Below are positions 1-5,978 of a stretch of 15,317 nt of DNA, piece by piece. This DNA is from Acetofilamentum sp. (GTDB lineage: Bacteria; Bacteroidota; Bacteroidia; Bacteroidales; JAFGUD01). A program made the translations under genes and the position numbers. Under the pieces are notes generated by a model, which saw only the letters and a program-made list of their open reading frames with translations, was not told the DNA's origin and did not search any database. Numbering within the stretch: position 1 is the stretch's first letter; each line of letters begins with the position of its first letter. The stretch is from contig DYKL01000041.1 of NCBI GenBank assembly GCA_020722645.1, positions 107 through 15,423 on the forward strand. Reading direction: 5' to 3'.

Positions 1-2
1 AT

Positions 3-50
3 ATTATAATCGATTTTTATTTCGTTCATATTCAATACTTTAAAAAGTAA
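3..50 (+). CDS. possible C-terminal tail of an upstream gene (partial)
   Basis: Frame 3 reads 15 residues ending in FKK and a TAA at 48-50, with a strong intrinsic terminator 32 bases downstream. This fits the 3-prime end of a rightward gene that starts outside the window. A second possibility is a leftward gene starting at the ATG at 29-27, which would open MNEIKIDYN. The terminator favours the first reading, but too little is visible to name a product. Confidence 0.25.
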   Translation: MIIDFYFVHIQYFKK

Positions 51-81
51 TGTACAAAAATTGCATTAAACTTAGGTAATT

Positions 82-116
82 AAAAAGCCTTCAAAATTTT
101 TTGAAGGCTTTTTTTT
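82..116 (+). terminator. intrinsic terminator of the upstream gene
   Basis: The arms AAAAAGCCTTCAAAA and TTTTGAAGGCTTTTT form a long perfect stem followed by a run of eight T. The A-run on the other side means it could also work leftward. It separates whatever lies left of the window from the thioredoxin lipoprotein gene. Confidence 0.8.
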
Positions 117-210
117 AGGTTTTATTAAACTTTCATTTGAAAAAATTTGCACAATATTTGAAAATAAAGCGACATAACATCTAATTATTTAACTATATAA
201 ATACGTTACT

Positions 211-807
211 ATGACAAAAAAAATCACATTCATCATTTTAGCAGTAATTTTTGCTTTATCTATTTCTTCCTGTAAAAATTCAAAAGGAAGCGAGGAAAAT
301 TCAGAGTCACAAAATCAAACCACTGAAATTGTTGATAATAATAACGAACAAGTAAACAACAACAACAACAATAATGTTGTTGATGAAAACGACACAAACA
401 CCAATACTGACAATTCAAACTCTAATAAAATCTCCTCTCCAACCGACGGAAAAGTTCATAAAATAACATCAGAAGATTTCAAGAATAACATCTTTGATTA
501 TATGACAAATGCACAATGGGAATATAAAGGCACTTTACCTTGTATAATTGATTTTTATGCAGATTGGTGTGGACCTTGCAAAATGATTGCTCCGATAATG
601 GAAGAATTGGCAGCCGAATATAAAGGTCAGGTTGTCTTTTATAAAATTGATGTAGATAAAGAACAAGAAATAGCTTCTGTATTCGGAATTCAAAGCATAC
701 CTTCGGTTTTATATATTCCTGCAAATGCAGACCCGCAGATGTCAGTTGGTGCAATGCAAAAAGAAGGTTATATTGATGCTATCAATAAAATTTTACTTAC
801 CAAATAA
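211..807 (+). CDS. thioredoxin-domain lipoprotein
   Basis: An exported thioredoxin-fold protein of 198 aa, expected to be lipid-anchored and to act on disulfides outside the cytoplasm. Residues 1-20 are a signal peptide (KK, then a hydrophobic stretch) ending in an ISSC lipobox, with Cys21 as the predicted lipidated residue. Residues 22-80 are a low-complexity linker rich in Asn, Asp, Ser and Thr, including a run of seven Asn. The thioredoxin domain fills about 82-198 with the canonical motif WCGPC at 119-123 and the cis-proline in SIP at 162-164. The long hydrophilic linker may let the domain reach away from the membrane. The leader is A-rich with no Shine-Dalgarno. A terminator follows at once, so the gene is probably transcribed alone. 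The catalytic motif is intact, so activity is likely; the substrate is unknown. Confidence 0.9.
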   Translation: MTKKITFIILAVIFALSISSCKNSKGSEENSESQNQTTEIVDNNNEQVNNNNNNNVVDENDTNTNTDNSNSNKISSPTDGKVHKITSEDFKNNIFDYMTNAQWEYKGTLPCIIDFYADWCGPCKMIAPIMEELAAEYKGQVVFYKIDVDKEQEIASVFGIQSIPSVLYIPANADPQMSVGAMQKEGYIDAINKILLTK

Positions 808-830
808 AACTGACATTTTTTCAGTTTTTT
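806..830 (+). terminator. intrinsic terminator after the thioredoxin lipoprotein gene
   Basis: The stem AAAACTGA / TCAGTTTT with a 7-base loop begins inside the stop codon and runs into further T residues. It separates the lipoprotein gene from the next three genes. Confidence 0.75.
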
Positions 831-880
831 AAAATGGTATATGTTTTGAGTTATTAAACAGAGAATATAAAATTCACAAA

Positions 881-1318
881 ATGCCTACATATTTAATTAT
901 TATTTTAAGTGTTATTGGAATAATAGCTATTGTATTTGGAATAATGATTTTCAGATTTAAGAAAAAAATTACAAATTATGATTTTAAAAATGATAGCAAA
1001 AAAATTATTATCTTAAATGACAATACTTTTTATCATAAAATTTCTAATGATATAGCTTTGGTCGATTTTTGGGCAGAATGGTGCCAACCATGCAAAATTC
1101 AGTCTCCTATTGTTAGCGAAATTGCCGAAGAAATGAGTGATAAAATCAAAATTTGTAAACTTGATGTAGAAAAAAATAAAAAAGTTCCTTCAAAACTAAA
1201 CATAAGAAATATCCCGACAGTAATTCTTTTCAAAAATGGTAAAGAAGTTGAAAGATTTGTTGGAATTAAGACAAAAAATACTTTAAAAAAATCAATATCA
1301 AAACATTTGACTATTTAA
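881..1318 (+). CDS. membrane-anchored thioredoxin
   Basis: A 145-aa protein with one transmembrane segment (about residues 4-24) and then a thioredoxin domain (about 45-145). The active site is WCQPC at 67-71 and the cis-proline is P112 in NIP. The residues just after the membrane segment are strongly basic (RFKKK at 25-29), so by the positive-inside rule the catalytic domain should face the cytoplasm, unlike the exported lipoprotein upstream. There is no lipobox. Gln replaces the usual Gly in the CGPC motif, which probably changes redox potential or partner choice. The next gene starts 12 bases downstream, so the two are probably co-transcribed. It most likely reduces disulfides near the inner face of the membrane; the partner is not evident. 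Confidence 0.85.
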   Translation: MPTYLIIILSVIGIIAIVFGIMIFRFKKKITNYDFKNDSKKIIILNDNTFYHKISNDIALVDFWAEWCQPCKIQSPIVSEIAEEMSDKIKICKLDVEKNKKVPSKLNIRNIPTVILFKNGKEVERFVGIKTKNTLKKSISKHLTI

Positions 1319-1330
1319 AATTTTGAAATT

Positions 1331-1915
1331 ATGGAACTTACAAATGTAAATTCAAAAGACGAACTTCTTCAAAAACTTCTGGAAAACGAAAAAAATTATG
1401 TTTTGATTTACAAAAGCGGTTCAGAACAAAGCGATTGTGCTTTTAACAATATTGCAAAAATAAACGGATTAAATGATCTTTATTTTTATGTAGTTGATGT
1501 AAACAAGATTAAAGACATTCACACTCACTTTTCTGTCAGCTCAGCTCCTACTCTTTTGGAATTTCATAAAGACAAAATGACAAAGACTGTTAAAGGTTGC
1601 AACGAACCAAATTTTTACAAATCGTTTATAACAAATACAGTTGCTGTTGTTAATGCACAGGGAGAAAGTAAAACCCAAAAAAAAGTTACTGTTTACTCTA
1701 CACCTACCTGTTCTTGGTGCACAAGGCTAAAAAAATATTTAGACCAAAACGGAATAAAATACAGAGATATTGATGTATCAAAAGACCAGAAAGCAGCCGA
1801 AGAATTAGTCAAAAGAAGCGGACAACAAGGCGTTCCGCAAACAGACATTAACGGACAAATAATTGTTGGTTTCGACAAACAAAAAATTGACAAATTATTA
1901 GATATAAAAAGCTAA
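1331..1915 (+). CDS. thioredoxin-like/glutaredoxin fusion protein
   Basis: A 194-aa protein with no signal peptide, so cytoplasmic. Residues 1-105 have a thioredoxin-like pattern (strand VLIYKSG, then VVDVNK, then SAP with P73 at the cis-proline position), but the active-site region reads SEQSDC and keeps only one Cys (C36). Residues 118-194 are a glutaredoxin/NrdH-like domain with a CSWC motif at 127-130 and a second cis-proline in GVPQ (P169), followed by the conserved INGQIIVGFD stretch. The N-terminal half probably works as a monothiol or binding domain and the C-terminal half as the active thiol exchanger. It sits 12 bases after the membrane thioredoxin and 51 bases before the groES-like gene. 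The C-terminal domain is clear; the role of the N-terminal half is inferred. Confidence 0.82.
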   Translation: MELTNVNSKDELLQKLLENEKNYVLIYKSGSEQSDCAFNNIAKINGLNDLYFYVVDVNKIKDIHTHFSVSSAPTLLEFHKDKMTKTVKGCNEPNFYKSFITNTVAVVNAQGESKTQKKVTVYSTPTCSWCTRLKKYLDQNGIKYRDIDVSKDQKAAEELVKRSGQQGVPQTDINGQIIVGFDKQKIDKLLDIKS

Positions 1916-1966
1916 AAACCAGATTTTTATATAATTTATTTCAACTAACACTTAAAATATTGTAAA

Positions 1967-2251
1967 ATGAAAGAATTACAACCAATTAACCAAAATGTTC
2001 TTATTGAAATTGCAGAAGAAAAAGAACAAAAAACTTCATCAGGAATTTATATTCCCGAAACCGCAAAAGAAAAAAAAGCATTCGGAAAAGTAGTATCAAT
2101 GAGTAATATCGAAAATCCCGAAATTTCGGTTGGTGAAACCGTTTTGTACAAAGAATATTCCGGAACAAAAGTGGAATTTGAAGGTAAAAACTACTTGGTT
2201 ATCCAATATGCTGACATTTTGGCAAAAATTGTTGAGACAGAAGAAATCTAA
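1967..2251 (+). CDS. groES: GroES-family co-chaperonin (probable paralogue)
   Basis: A 94-aa Cpn10/GroES-like protein that would cap a GroEL ring during ATP-driven folding. The family features are present: the LQPINQNVLIEI opening, the mobile loop with KTSSGIYIPETAKEK (about residues 22-36), and VGETVLYKEYSGTKVEFEG followed by a DILAKI ending. The usual DRVLV opening is replaced by NQNVLIE. No groEL follows: the gene ends at a strong terminator. Both facts suggest a second GroES copy rather than the principal one. Its place behind two thioredoxin-type genes suggests that redox and folding roles are expressed together. The family call is secure; the paralogue status is inferred. Confidence 0.85.
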   Translation: MKELQPINQNVLIEIAEEKEQKTSSGIYIPETAKEKKAFGKVVSMSNIENPEISVGETVLYKEYSGTKVEFEGKNYLVIQYADILAKIVETEEI

Positions 2252-2253
2252 AC

Positions 2254-2288
2254 AAAAAATCCGTTGAAAAAATCAACGGATTTTTTTT
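2254..2288. terminator. bidirectional terminator between convergent genes
   Basis: AAAAAATCCGTTGA and TCAACGGATTTTTT form a perfect 14-bp stem with a 5-base A loop. T-runs lie on both strands, so it can end both the rightward redox operon and the leftward outer-membrane gene, whose stop codon lies in its right edge. Confidence 0.88.
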
Positions 2289-2825
2289 ATTTCAAAAACC
2301 ACCACCCCAATTGAAATTTCACACCAAAATGAGGACCCCATTCATTTTCATCGAAATCTTTCAAAAACAAAGTTTTACCGTATTGTACTCCTATGTTCAT
2401 TGCAAAACGTGATTTCCATGCAAAAGAATATCCCGGTTCTATAGCAAAAGTCAAGGCATAATGATTATCAAACAAATTTCTTGAACTTCCGTATATTGGT
2501 GCAATATAAAAACCGGCAGATTTATCAGCCTTCAATTCTTTCTTTTTATCATTATCGGCAATGCAACAGATGTTCCGATATTTGAAATGCCTTTATCAAT
2601 AGTACCAAAATGGTAATTAAAAATTGTAACTGCCCTGAAATCAATTCTTTTAGTTACAGCCACACGAAAAACTGCGGGAAATACATTTAAATCAAACTCG
2701 CCTTTATCATAATATTTTTCAATAGTTACAGAAGGCTCTAAACCAACAAAAAAATTTCTTTGTCCCTTGACATTTATCGACGAAAGAATTATGAATAAAC
2801 CCAATATAAAAATTAACCGTTTCAT
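2287..2825 (-). pseudogene. outer-membrane beta-barrel-like protein, frameshifted
   Basis: Two adjoining minus-strand reading frames look like one gene. The first starts at ATG 2825 with a signal peptide (MKRLIFILGLFIILSS...VKGQ) and runs to a TGA at 2534-2532, ending PIMIKRKN. The second frame is open across that point and continues KADKSAGFYIAPIYG to the end (HFGVKFQLGWWFLK). Alternating short strands of polar and aromatic residues in both parts are typical of small outer-membrane barrel proteins. The whole span is 539 bases, one short of 180 codons, and an A-run (AAAAAGAAAG) sits at the junction, so a single-base deletion explains it. With the base restored, the product would be about 179 aa reading MIKKKELKADKSAG. 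A sequencing error is equally possible. No specific family is recognised. Confidence 0.6.
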
Positions 2826-3221
2826 AATATTTATTTTTCTTTTTTGATATTTTGCAAAAACCAAGCCTAAAATACAACTATCACATTTTCAAGCTAATAC
2901 TGCTCATTTAGATTGGTAATCTAAAAAAAATAAAAAATGTTTGATTGAAAGATATTTTTTGATTTCAAAATACTATTGTCTGAAAAAGATTGAGTAATTT
3001 TAATAAATCTTTACAAAAGTTAGATTACAAAGACAAATTGTCAAATGCAGCAAATTGTTTGTGGCTTTTATATTCAAACAGTCATATTGGAAATATCTTG
3101 CTTGAACTGAAAGTTGATTGTAAATATTACATTAACAAAGTGCAATTAATTGAACAATGTGATTTTATCCAAATATTACAGTTAATGCAAACAAGTTGCT
3201 TTCAGCTGGACAATTGGGGTT

Positions 3222-3335
3222 GTGTTTTTACTCTACTGTTAGTTTTATGACTTTTTTTAATATGACCTTAAATCCGCAAGTCTTTTCGTAGGTGTTTTTA
3301 CTCTACTGTTAGTTTTATGACTTTTTTTAATATGA
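3222..3335. repeat. 44-bp direct repeat, period 70 bp
   Basis: The 44 bases at 3222-3265 (starting GTGTTTTTACTCTACTG) recur without mismatch at 3292-3335. The 26 bases between them match the end of the MITE-like element near 15 kb. The arrangement is either a 70-bp unit present 1.6 times or a remnant left by an element. Confidence 0.9.
3266..3290 (+). repeat. dispersed 25-bp transposon-end-like sequence
   Basis: The 25 bases beginning CCTTAAATCCGCAAGTCT and ending TTTTCGTA are the exact reverse complement of 15040-15064, the right end of the MITE-like element. Only one end is present here, so this looks like a solo end or an internally deleted copy. Confidence 0.85.
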
Positions 3336-3496
3336 TTTAAACATAGTTATCAAATCACTAAAAAGTTTTCGTACAATAGTAATTTCAAAAGCGAAACAAA
3401 ACAGCGAAAACCTTTATTTGAAAATCTCTCATAAGGTTTGAGAATAATATCATTACAAACATTTTTCCAAAATAATTCTACAAATTTTATGAACAC

Positions 3497-3523
3497 AAAA
3501 AAGCCCGCAAAAGCGGGCATTAA
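3497..3523 (-). terminator. distal intrinsic terminator of pspA
   Basis: Read leftward, the GC-only stem GCCCGC / GCGGGC with a TTTT loop is followed by six T. It is the stronger of two tandem terminators downstream of pspA. Confidence 0.85.
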
Positions 3524-3540
3524 AAAAATGTAAGATTATG

Positions 3541-3563
3541 AAAAACGGGTTCAGAACCCTTAA
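3541..3563 (-). terminator. proximal terminator of pspA
   Basis: Read leftward just after the pspA stop, GGGTT ctg AACCC is followed by GTTTTT. The stem is only 5 bp with a 3-base loop, so it is weaker than the one at 3497-3523. Confidence 0.5.
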
Positions 3564-3566
3564 AAA

Positions 3567-4307
3567 TTATTCTTCGGGTTTAATTTCTTTTTCTGTATTT
3601 TCAGGCAATTGACCTGCCATTTTAGCTTTAAGAGCCAAAAGAGCATCACTGCTGTTAGTATTTGTTTCTTCAAGAACACTATTAATTTCATCGTCTAGCG
3701 AACGGTTTTCAACTGCAAGTTCTCCATAAGATTCTGCAAGAGCTTCTTGTGTTTCTACTTTTTCTTTCATTCTTTCGAGCATTGCAATAGTGCTTGTAGA
3801 ATCAATTCCGGCAAGTTGTTTGTTGACTTCTTTGGTGGCTTCACTGACTTTTGCACGTGCTTTAAGCATTTTAGCTTCATTTTCCCATTTGCTGACGTTT
3901 GCTTTCAACGTTTTGATTGATGTTTCAAGTTTTTGAACTTGTGCATCATATTTTTCATAATTAGCCATTGAAGTGTTGTATCCTTGAGCTGCCTGTTCTT
4001 TTTGTTGCAAAGCACTTGTAGCAAGACGGTCTGCTTCTGCTTGGTCTAATGAACCTTTTTGAGCTCTTTGCAACAATTCGATAGCTTTATTTTCGTAATT
4101 TTTAGCTTGTTGCTTGTAAGTTTCAGCTTCATTTTTTGTTCTGATTGCCAATGCTTTAACTTGTGCTAAGGCTTCAATACTTTTTGTAAGCTGTTCTTTT
4201 AAATCTCTGATTCCTTGTTCGGTCATTTTGATTGGATTTTCCAACTTGTCAATAGCCGAGTGAGCTTCAGCTTTACCAATTTTAAATAATCTTTTAAAAA
4301 TACTCAT
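3567..4307 (-). CDS. pspA: PspA/IM30 (Vipp1) family membrane-stress protein
   Basis: A 246-aa PspA/IM30-type protein, a peripheral inner-membrane factor that polymerises on damaged membranes and helps preserve proton motive force. The start chosen is ATG 4307, giving MSIFKRLFKIGKAEAHSAIDKLENP, which matches the family's N-terminal amphipathic helix; an in-frame extension to 4409 would add 34 unconserved residues and cover the promoter region. Residues 25-220 are almost entirely Ala/Glu/Lys/Gln-rich heptad helix, as expected for the coiled-coil core. The tail ends in an acidic KEIKPEE. It is divergent from an XRE-family regulator gene 102 bases away, and the two promoters interlock, which suggests local control. 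No pspF or pspBC homologue is visible. Two terminators follow. The family call is strong. Confidence 0.88.
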   Translation of the reverse strand: MSIFKRLFKIGKAEAHSAIDKLENPIKMTEQGIRDLKEQLTKSIEALAQVKALAIRTKNEAETYKQQAKNYENKAIELLQRAQKGSLDQAEADRLATSALQQKEQAAQGYNTSMANYEKYDAQVQKLETSIKTLKANVSKWENEAKMLKARAKVSEATKEVNKQLAGIDSTSTIAMLERMKEKVETQEALAESYGELAVENRSLDDEINSVLEETNTNSSDALLALKAKMAGQLPENTEKEIKPEE

Positions 4308-4321
4308 AGTTGTAATTTTAA

Positions 4322-4351
4322 TTGTTTTTTTTAAATGTTTTTTTAATTTTG
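4322..4351 (+). promoter_or_regulatory. Bacteroidetes-type promoter for the XRE-lipoprotein pair
   Basis: TTG at 4322-4324, a 19-base spacer, then TAATTTTG at 4344-4351, an exact match to TAnnTTTG. The predicted start of transcription is near 4356, leaving a leader of about 54 bases before the ATG at 4410. Confidence 0.6.
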
Positions 4352-4354
4352 CAA

Positions 4355-4386
4355 CAAATATGCTAAATATTTTATTCAATACCAAA
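4355..4386 (-). promoter_or_regulatory. Bacteroidetes-type promoter for pspA
   Basis: Read leftward: TTTG (4386-4383), a 20-base spacer, then CATATTTG (4362-4355), one mismatch from TAnnTTTG. Transcription would start near 4350, inside the -7 element of the opposite promoter, so the two promoters should exclude each other. Short inverted motifs nearby (GCTAAA at 4362-4367 and TTTAGC at 4389-4394) may be operator halves. Confidence 0.5.
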
Positions 4387-4409
4387 TTTTTTAGCAAAAT
4401 TTTTGACAA

Positions 4410-5039
4410 ATGTCTTTTTTTGGATTTAACATAAAAAAAATTAGGACTGTAAAAAAATTAAATCAGTCGCAGTTTGCCCAATTGTTCGACCTTACACGTT
4501 CCGCAGTTGGTGCTTACGAAGAAGGAAGAGCAGAGGCAAAAATTGACAAAATTATCGAAATTGCCGATTATTTCGGACTGACATTAGACCAATTTCTGAA
4601 AAAAAAGCTTACTCTCAACGAAATTTTTAAATACGACAGTACAAAAGCTCTTTTGAATTATTCAAATACTTTCGAACCAATTGATTTTATAGAGCATTCA
4701 AAATTCAATCAGTATTTGAAAAATTACGAAAACAACGAGTATGTCAGTAGATTACCAAAAATTTTTCTGCCTTTAAATAACAAAAATTTGAGAGCGTTTG
4801 AAATATTAAACTCTAACACAATTTTTGACGGAGATGTTATTATCTGCGAAAAATTTGAAACTGCAAAACCTTACGATTTATTCTTTTTTGTCATAAACGA
4901 CCAAGAATCTTTTATTTTAGAAAAATTACCTCCAAAAAAACTCTATCTGCAAATCTGGAAAATAGTTTCTGTTGTTAATAAAAATACATATAAATATAAA
5001 ATTTTTGACAAATTAAAAAATCTGAATTATGAAAAGTAA
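4410..5039 (+). CDS. XRE-family regulator with degenerate S24/LexA-like C-terminus
   Basis: A 209-aa DNA-binding regulator. Residues 6-63 are an XRE/Cro-type helix-turn-helix: IKKIRTVKKLNQSQFAQLF, then LTRSAVGAYEEGRAEAKID and a third part ending FGLTLDQFL. After a spacer, about 118-195 resembles the beta-rich S24/LexA/cI domain: LRAFEI, then IFDGDVIICEKF, then a strand pair ending ILEKL and WKIVSVV. The segment that normally carries the catalytic Ser (GDSM-P) is shortened to LNSN, and no clear catalytic Lys is seen, so autocleavage is unlikely; the domain may only dimerise or bind a ligand. It overlaps the next gene by 11 bases and is divergent from pspA. The likely role is control of its own operon and perhaps of pspA, inferred from position. 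Confidence 0.78.
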   Translation: MSFFGFNIKKIRTVKKLNQSQFAQLFDLTRSAVGAYEEGRAEAKIDKIIEIADYFGLTLDQFLKKKLTLNEIFKYDSTKALLNYSNTFEPIDFIEHSKFNQYLKNYENNEYVSRLPKIFLPLNNKNLRAFEILNSNTIFDGDVIICEKFETAKPYDLFFFVINDQESFILEKLPPKKLYLQIWKIVSVVNKNTYKYKIFDKLKNLNYEK

Positions 5040-5781
5040 ATTTTTACCGCTTTTTGCAATCCTTTTCGGTATATTGTTTTATTCCTGCAAATCGGAATAT
5101 GAAAAACAGTCAGAAAAGTTTTTTAAGGCATACAATAATCAGGACTTTCAAACTTTAAAATCTCTATCTCACGAAAATTTTTCGGACATTTCAGTTGATA
5201 TTTCTAAACAGATTTTTGAATTATACGGTAAAATTGATAAATATGAAATTGTTTTTACGGATACAATTATCGAAAATTCAGAAGTCGCTGATATAGTTAT
5301 ATATGAAGTTATTACAGTCGAAAAAGACGAAAAATTTTACATTGAATTTATTTATCCGACTTTAAATAACGAATCTTTTCTTTTTTCGGGTTTAATTTTT
5401 AATGAAGATAAAGATTTTTTGATAAATATCAAAGATAATCAAAGGTTTGCAAAAGAGATGATTTCTGATTTTTATACTTACAGATTTGAAAAAAATTATG
5501 TCGAAATAAAAAAATTACTTGATTTTGAAGAAATTGATGAATTTACTACTCTTTTAAAACAAGTTGAAGATTATTACGGAGAACTTGCAGATTATTTTGT
5601 TTTTTACTCAATTCCATTGAAATACGAAAACAATACCGTTGTTGTATTGCAGATTGAATGTACAACAGTAAAAAATATAACTTATTACGAAGAAATAGAT
5701 GTAGTTAAAAGCAATGAAGGAATGTTTAAAATTTTTGATTACAAAGCCCGCGAAAACAGATACGAATTAACTACTTTTTGA
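5029..5781 (+). CDS. lipoprotein with duplicated NTF2-like halves, function unknown
   Basis: A 250-aa predicted lipoprotein. Residues 1-19 are a signal peptide ending in the FYSC lipobox (Cys20). The mature part seems to hold two copies of one fold: residues 24-130 (FFKAYNNQDFQTLKSL, then ELYGKIDKYEIV, then ADIVIYEVITV) and 143-247 (FYTYRFEKNYVEIKKL, then DYYGELADYFVFYSI, then NTVVVLQIECTTV). Helix with aromatic/acidic pattern, a YGxxxxY motif and a beta-hairpin recur in the same order, like NTF2-like accessory lipoproteins. The start overlaps the regulator's stop by 11 bases, so translation is probably coupled. A surface lipoprotein tied to a cytoplasmic regulator next to pspA suggests envelope sensing, but nothing in it shows a ligand or enzyme activity. 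Confidence 0.75.
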   Translation: MKSKFLPLFAILFGILFYSCKSEYEKQSEKFFKAYNNQDFQTLKSLSHENFSDISVDISKQIFELYGKIDKYEIVFTDTIIENSEVADIVIYEVITVEKDEKFYIEFIYPTLNNESFLFSGLIFNEDKDFLINIKDNQRFAKEMISDFYTYRFEKNYVEIKKLLDFEEIDEFTTLLKQVEDYYGELADYFVFYSIPLKYENNTVVVLQIECTTVKNITYYEEIDVVKSNEGMFKIFDYKARENRYELTTF

Positions 5782-5815
5782 AAAAACAAAATTGCAGAAT
5801 TGAACGACTACCTCT

Positions 5816-5978
5816 AATTAGTGTTTGTTAATAAAGTGCAAAATTAATAAAGCTTGCACTGAAAGGGTCTAAAAGCCTGCACTGTAAAGGTCTTATATAG
5901 AAAATAAAATGCTAATACTTTATAGACCCTTACAGGGCAGGCTTTCAACTTTATGAACTTTAAGAACTGACACTAATT
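5816..5978. repeat. possible small inverted-repeat element overlapping the purE stop
   Basis: AATTAGTGT at 5816-5824 and its reverse complement ACACTAATT at 5970-5978 bracket the triplicated 19-mer described at 5852-5942. The right end includes the purE stop codon (TAG read leftward at 5975-5973). The ends are short, so this is a suggestion of a MITE-like insertion, not proof. Confidence 0.35.
5852..5942. repeat. three copies of a 19-bp motif, two direct and one inverted
   Basis: The motif GCYTGCACTGWAARGGTCT occurs at 5852-5870 and 5875-5893 in the same direction and, with one extra change, inverted at 5924-5942. The second and third copies form an extended imperfect stem of about 22 bp that could fold as a hairpin in RNA between the lipoprotein gene and purE. 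Confidence 0.8.

Larger units (their letters stand above)
2826..3496. other. long non-coding stretch with repeats
   Basis: No convincing gene is visible here. A perfect 8-bp dyad (TTTAGATT ggt AATCTAAA) lies at 2907-2925, upstream of the minus-strand outer-membrane gene. An open frame near 2990-3250 has only a TTG start, unusual Cys content and no recognisable motif, and it runs into the repeat at 3222, so I treat it as non-coding or as a decayed remnant. The rest, apart from the repeat at 3222-3335, is AT-rich sequence without clear signals. Confidence 0.5.

Noticed and set aside
2990..3250. Open frame of 86 codons on the + strand
   Set aside because: It has only a TTG start, odd composition with several Cys and no motif, and its end runs into the 44-bp repeat. 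No promoter or ribosome site supports it.
3222..3335. CRISPR array
   Set aside because: Only two repeat copies of 44 bp, one spacer that is itself a transposon end, and no cas genes.
4308..4409. N-terminal extension of pspA
   Set aside because: The extra 34 residues are not PspA-like and would cover the promoter region; MSIFKRLFKIG is the family's typical start.
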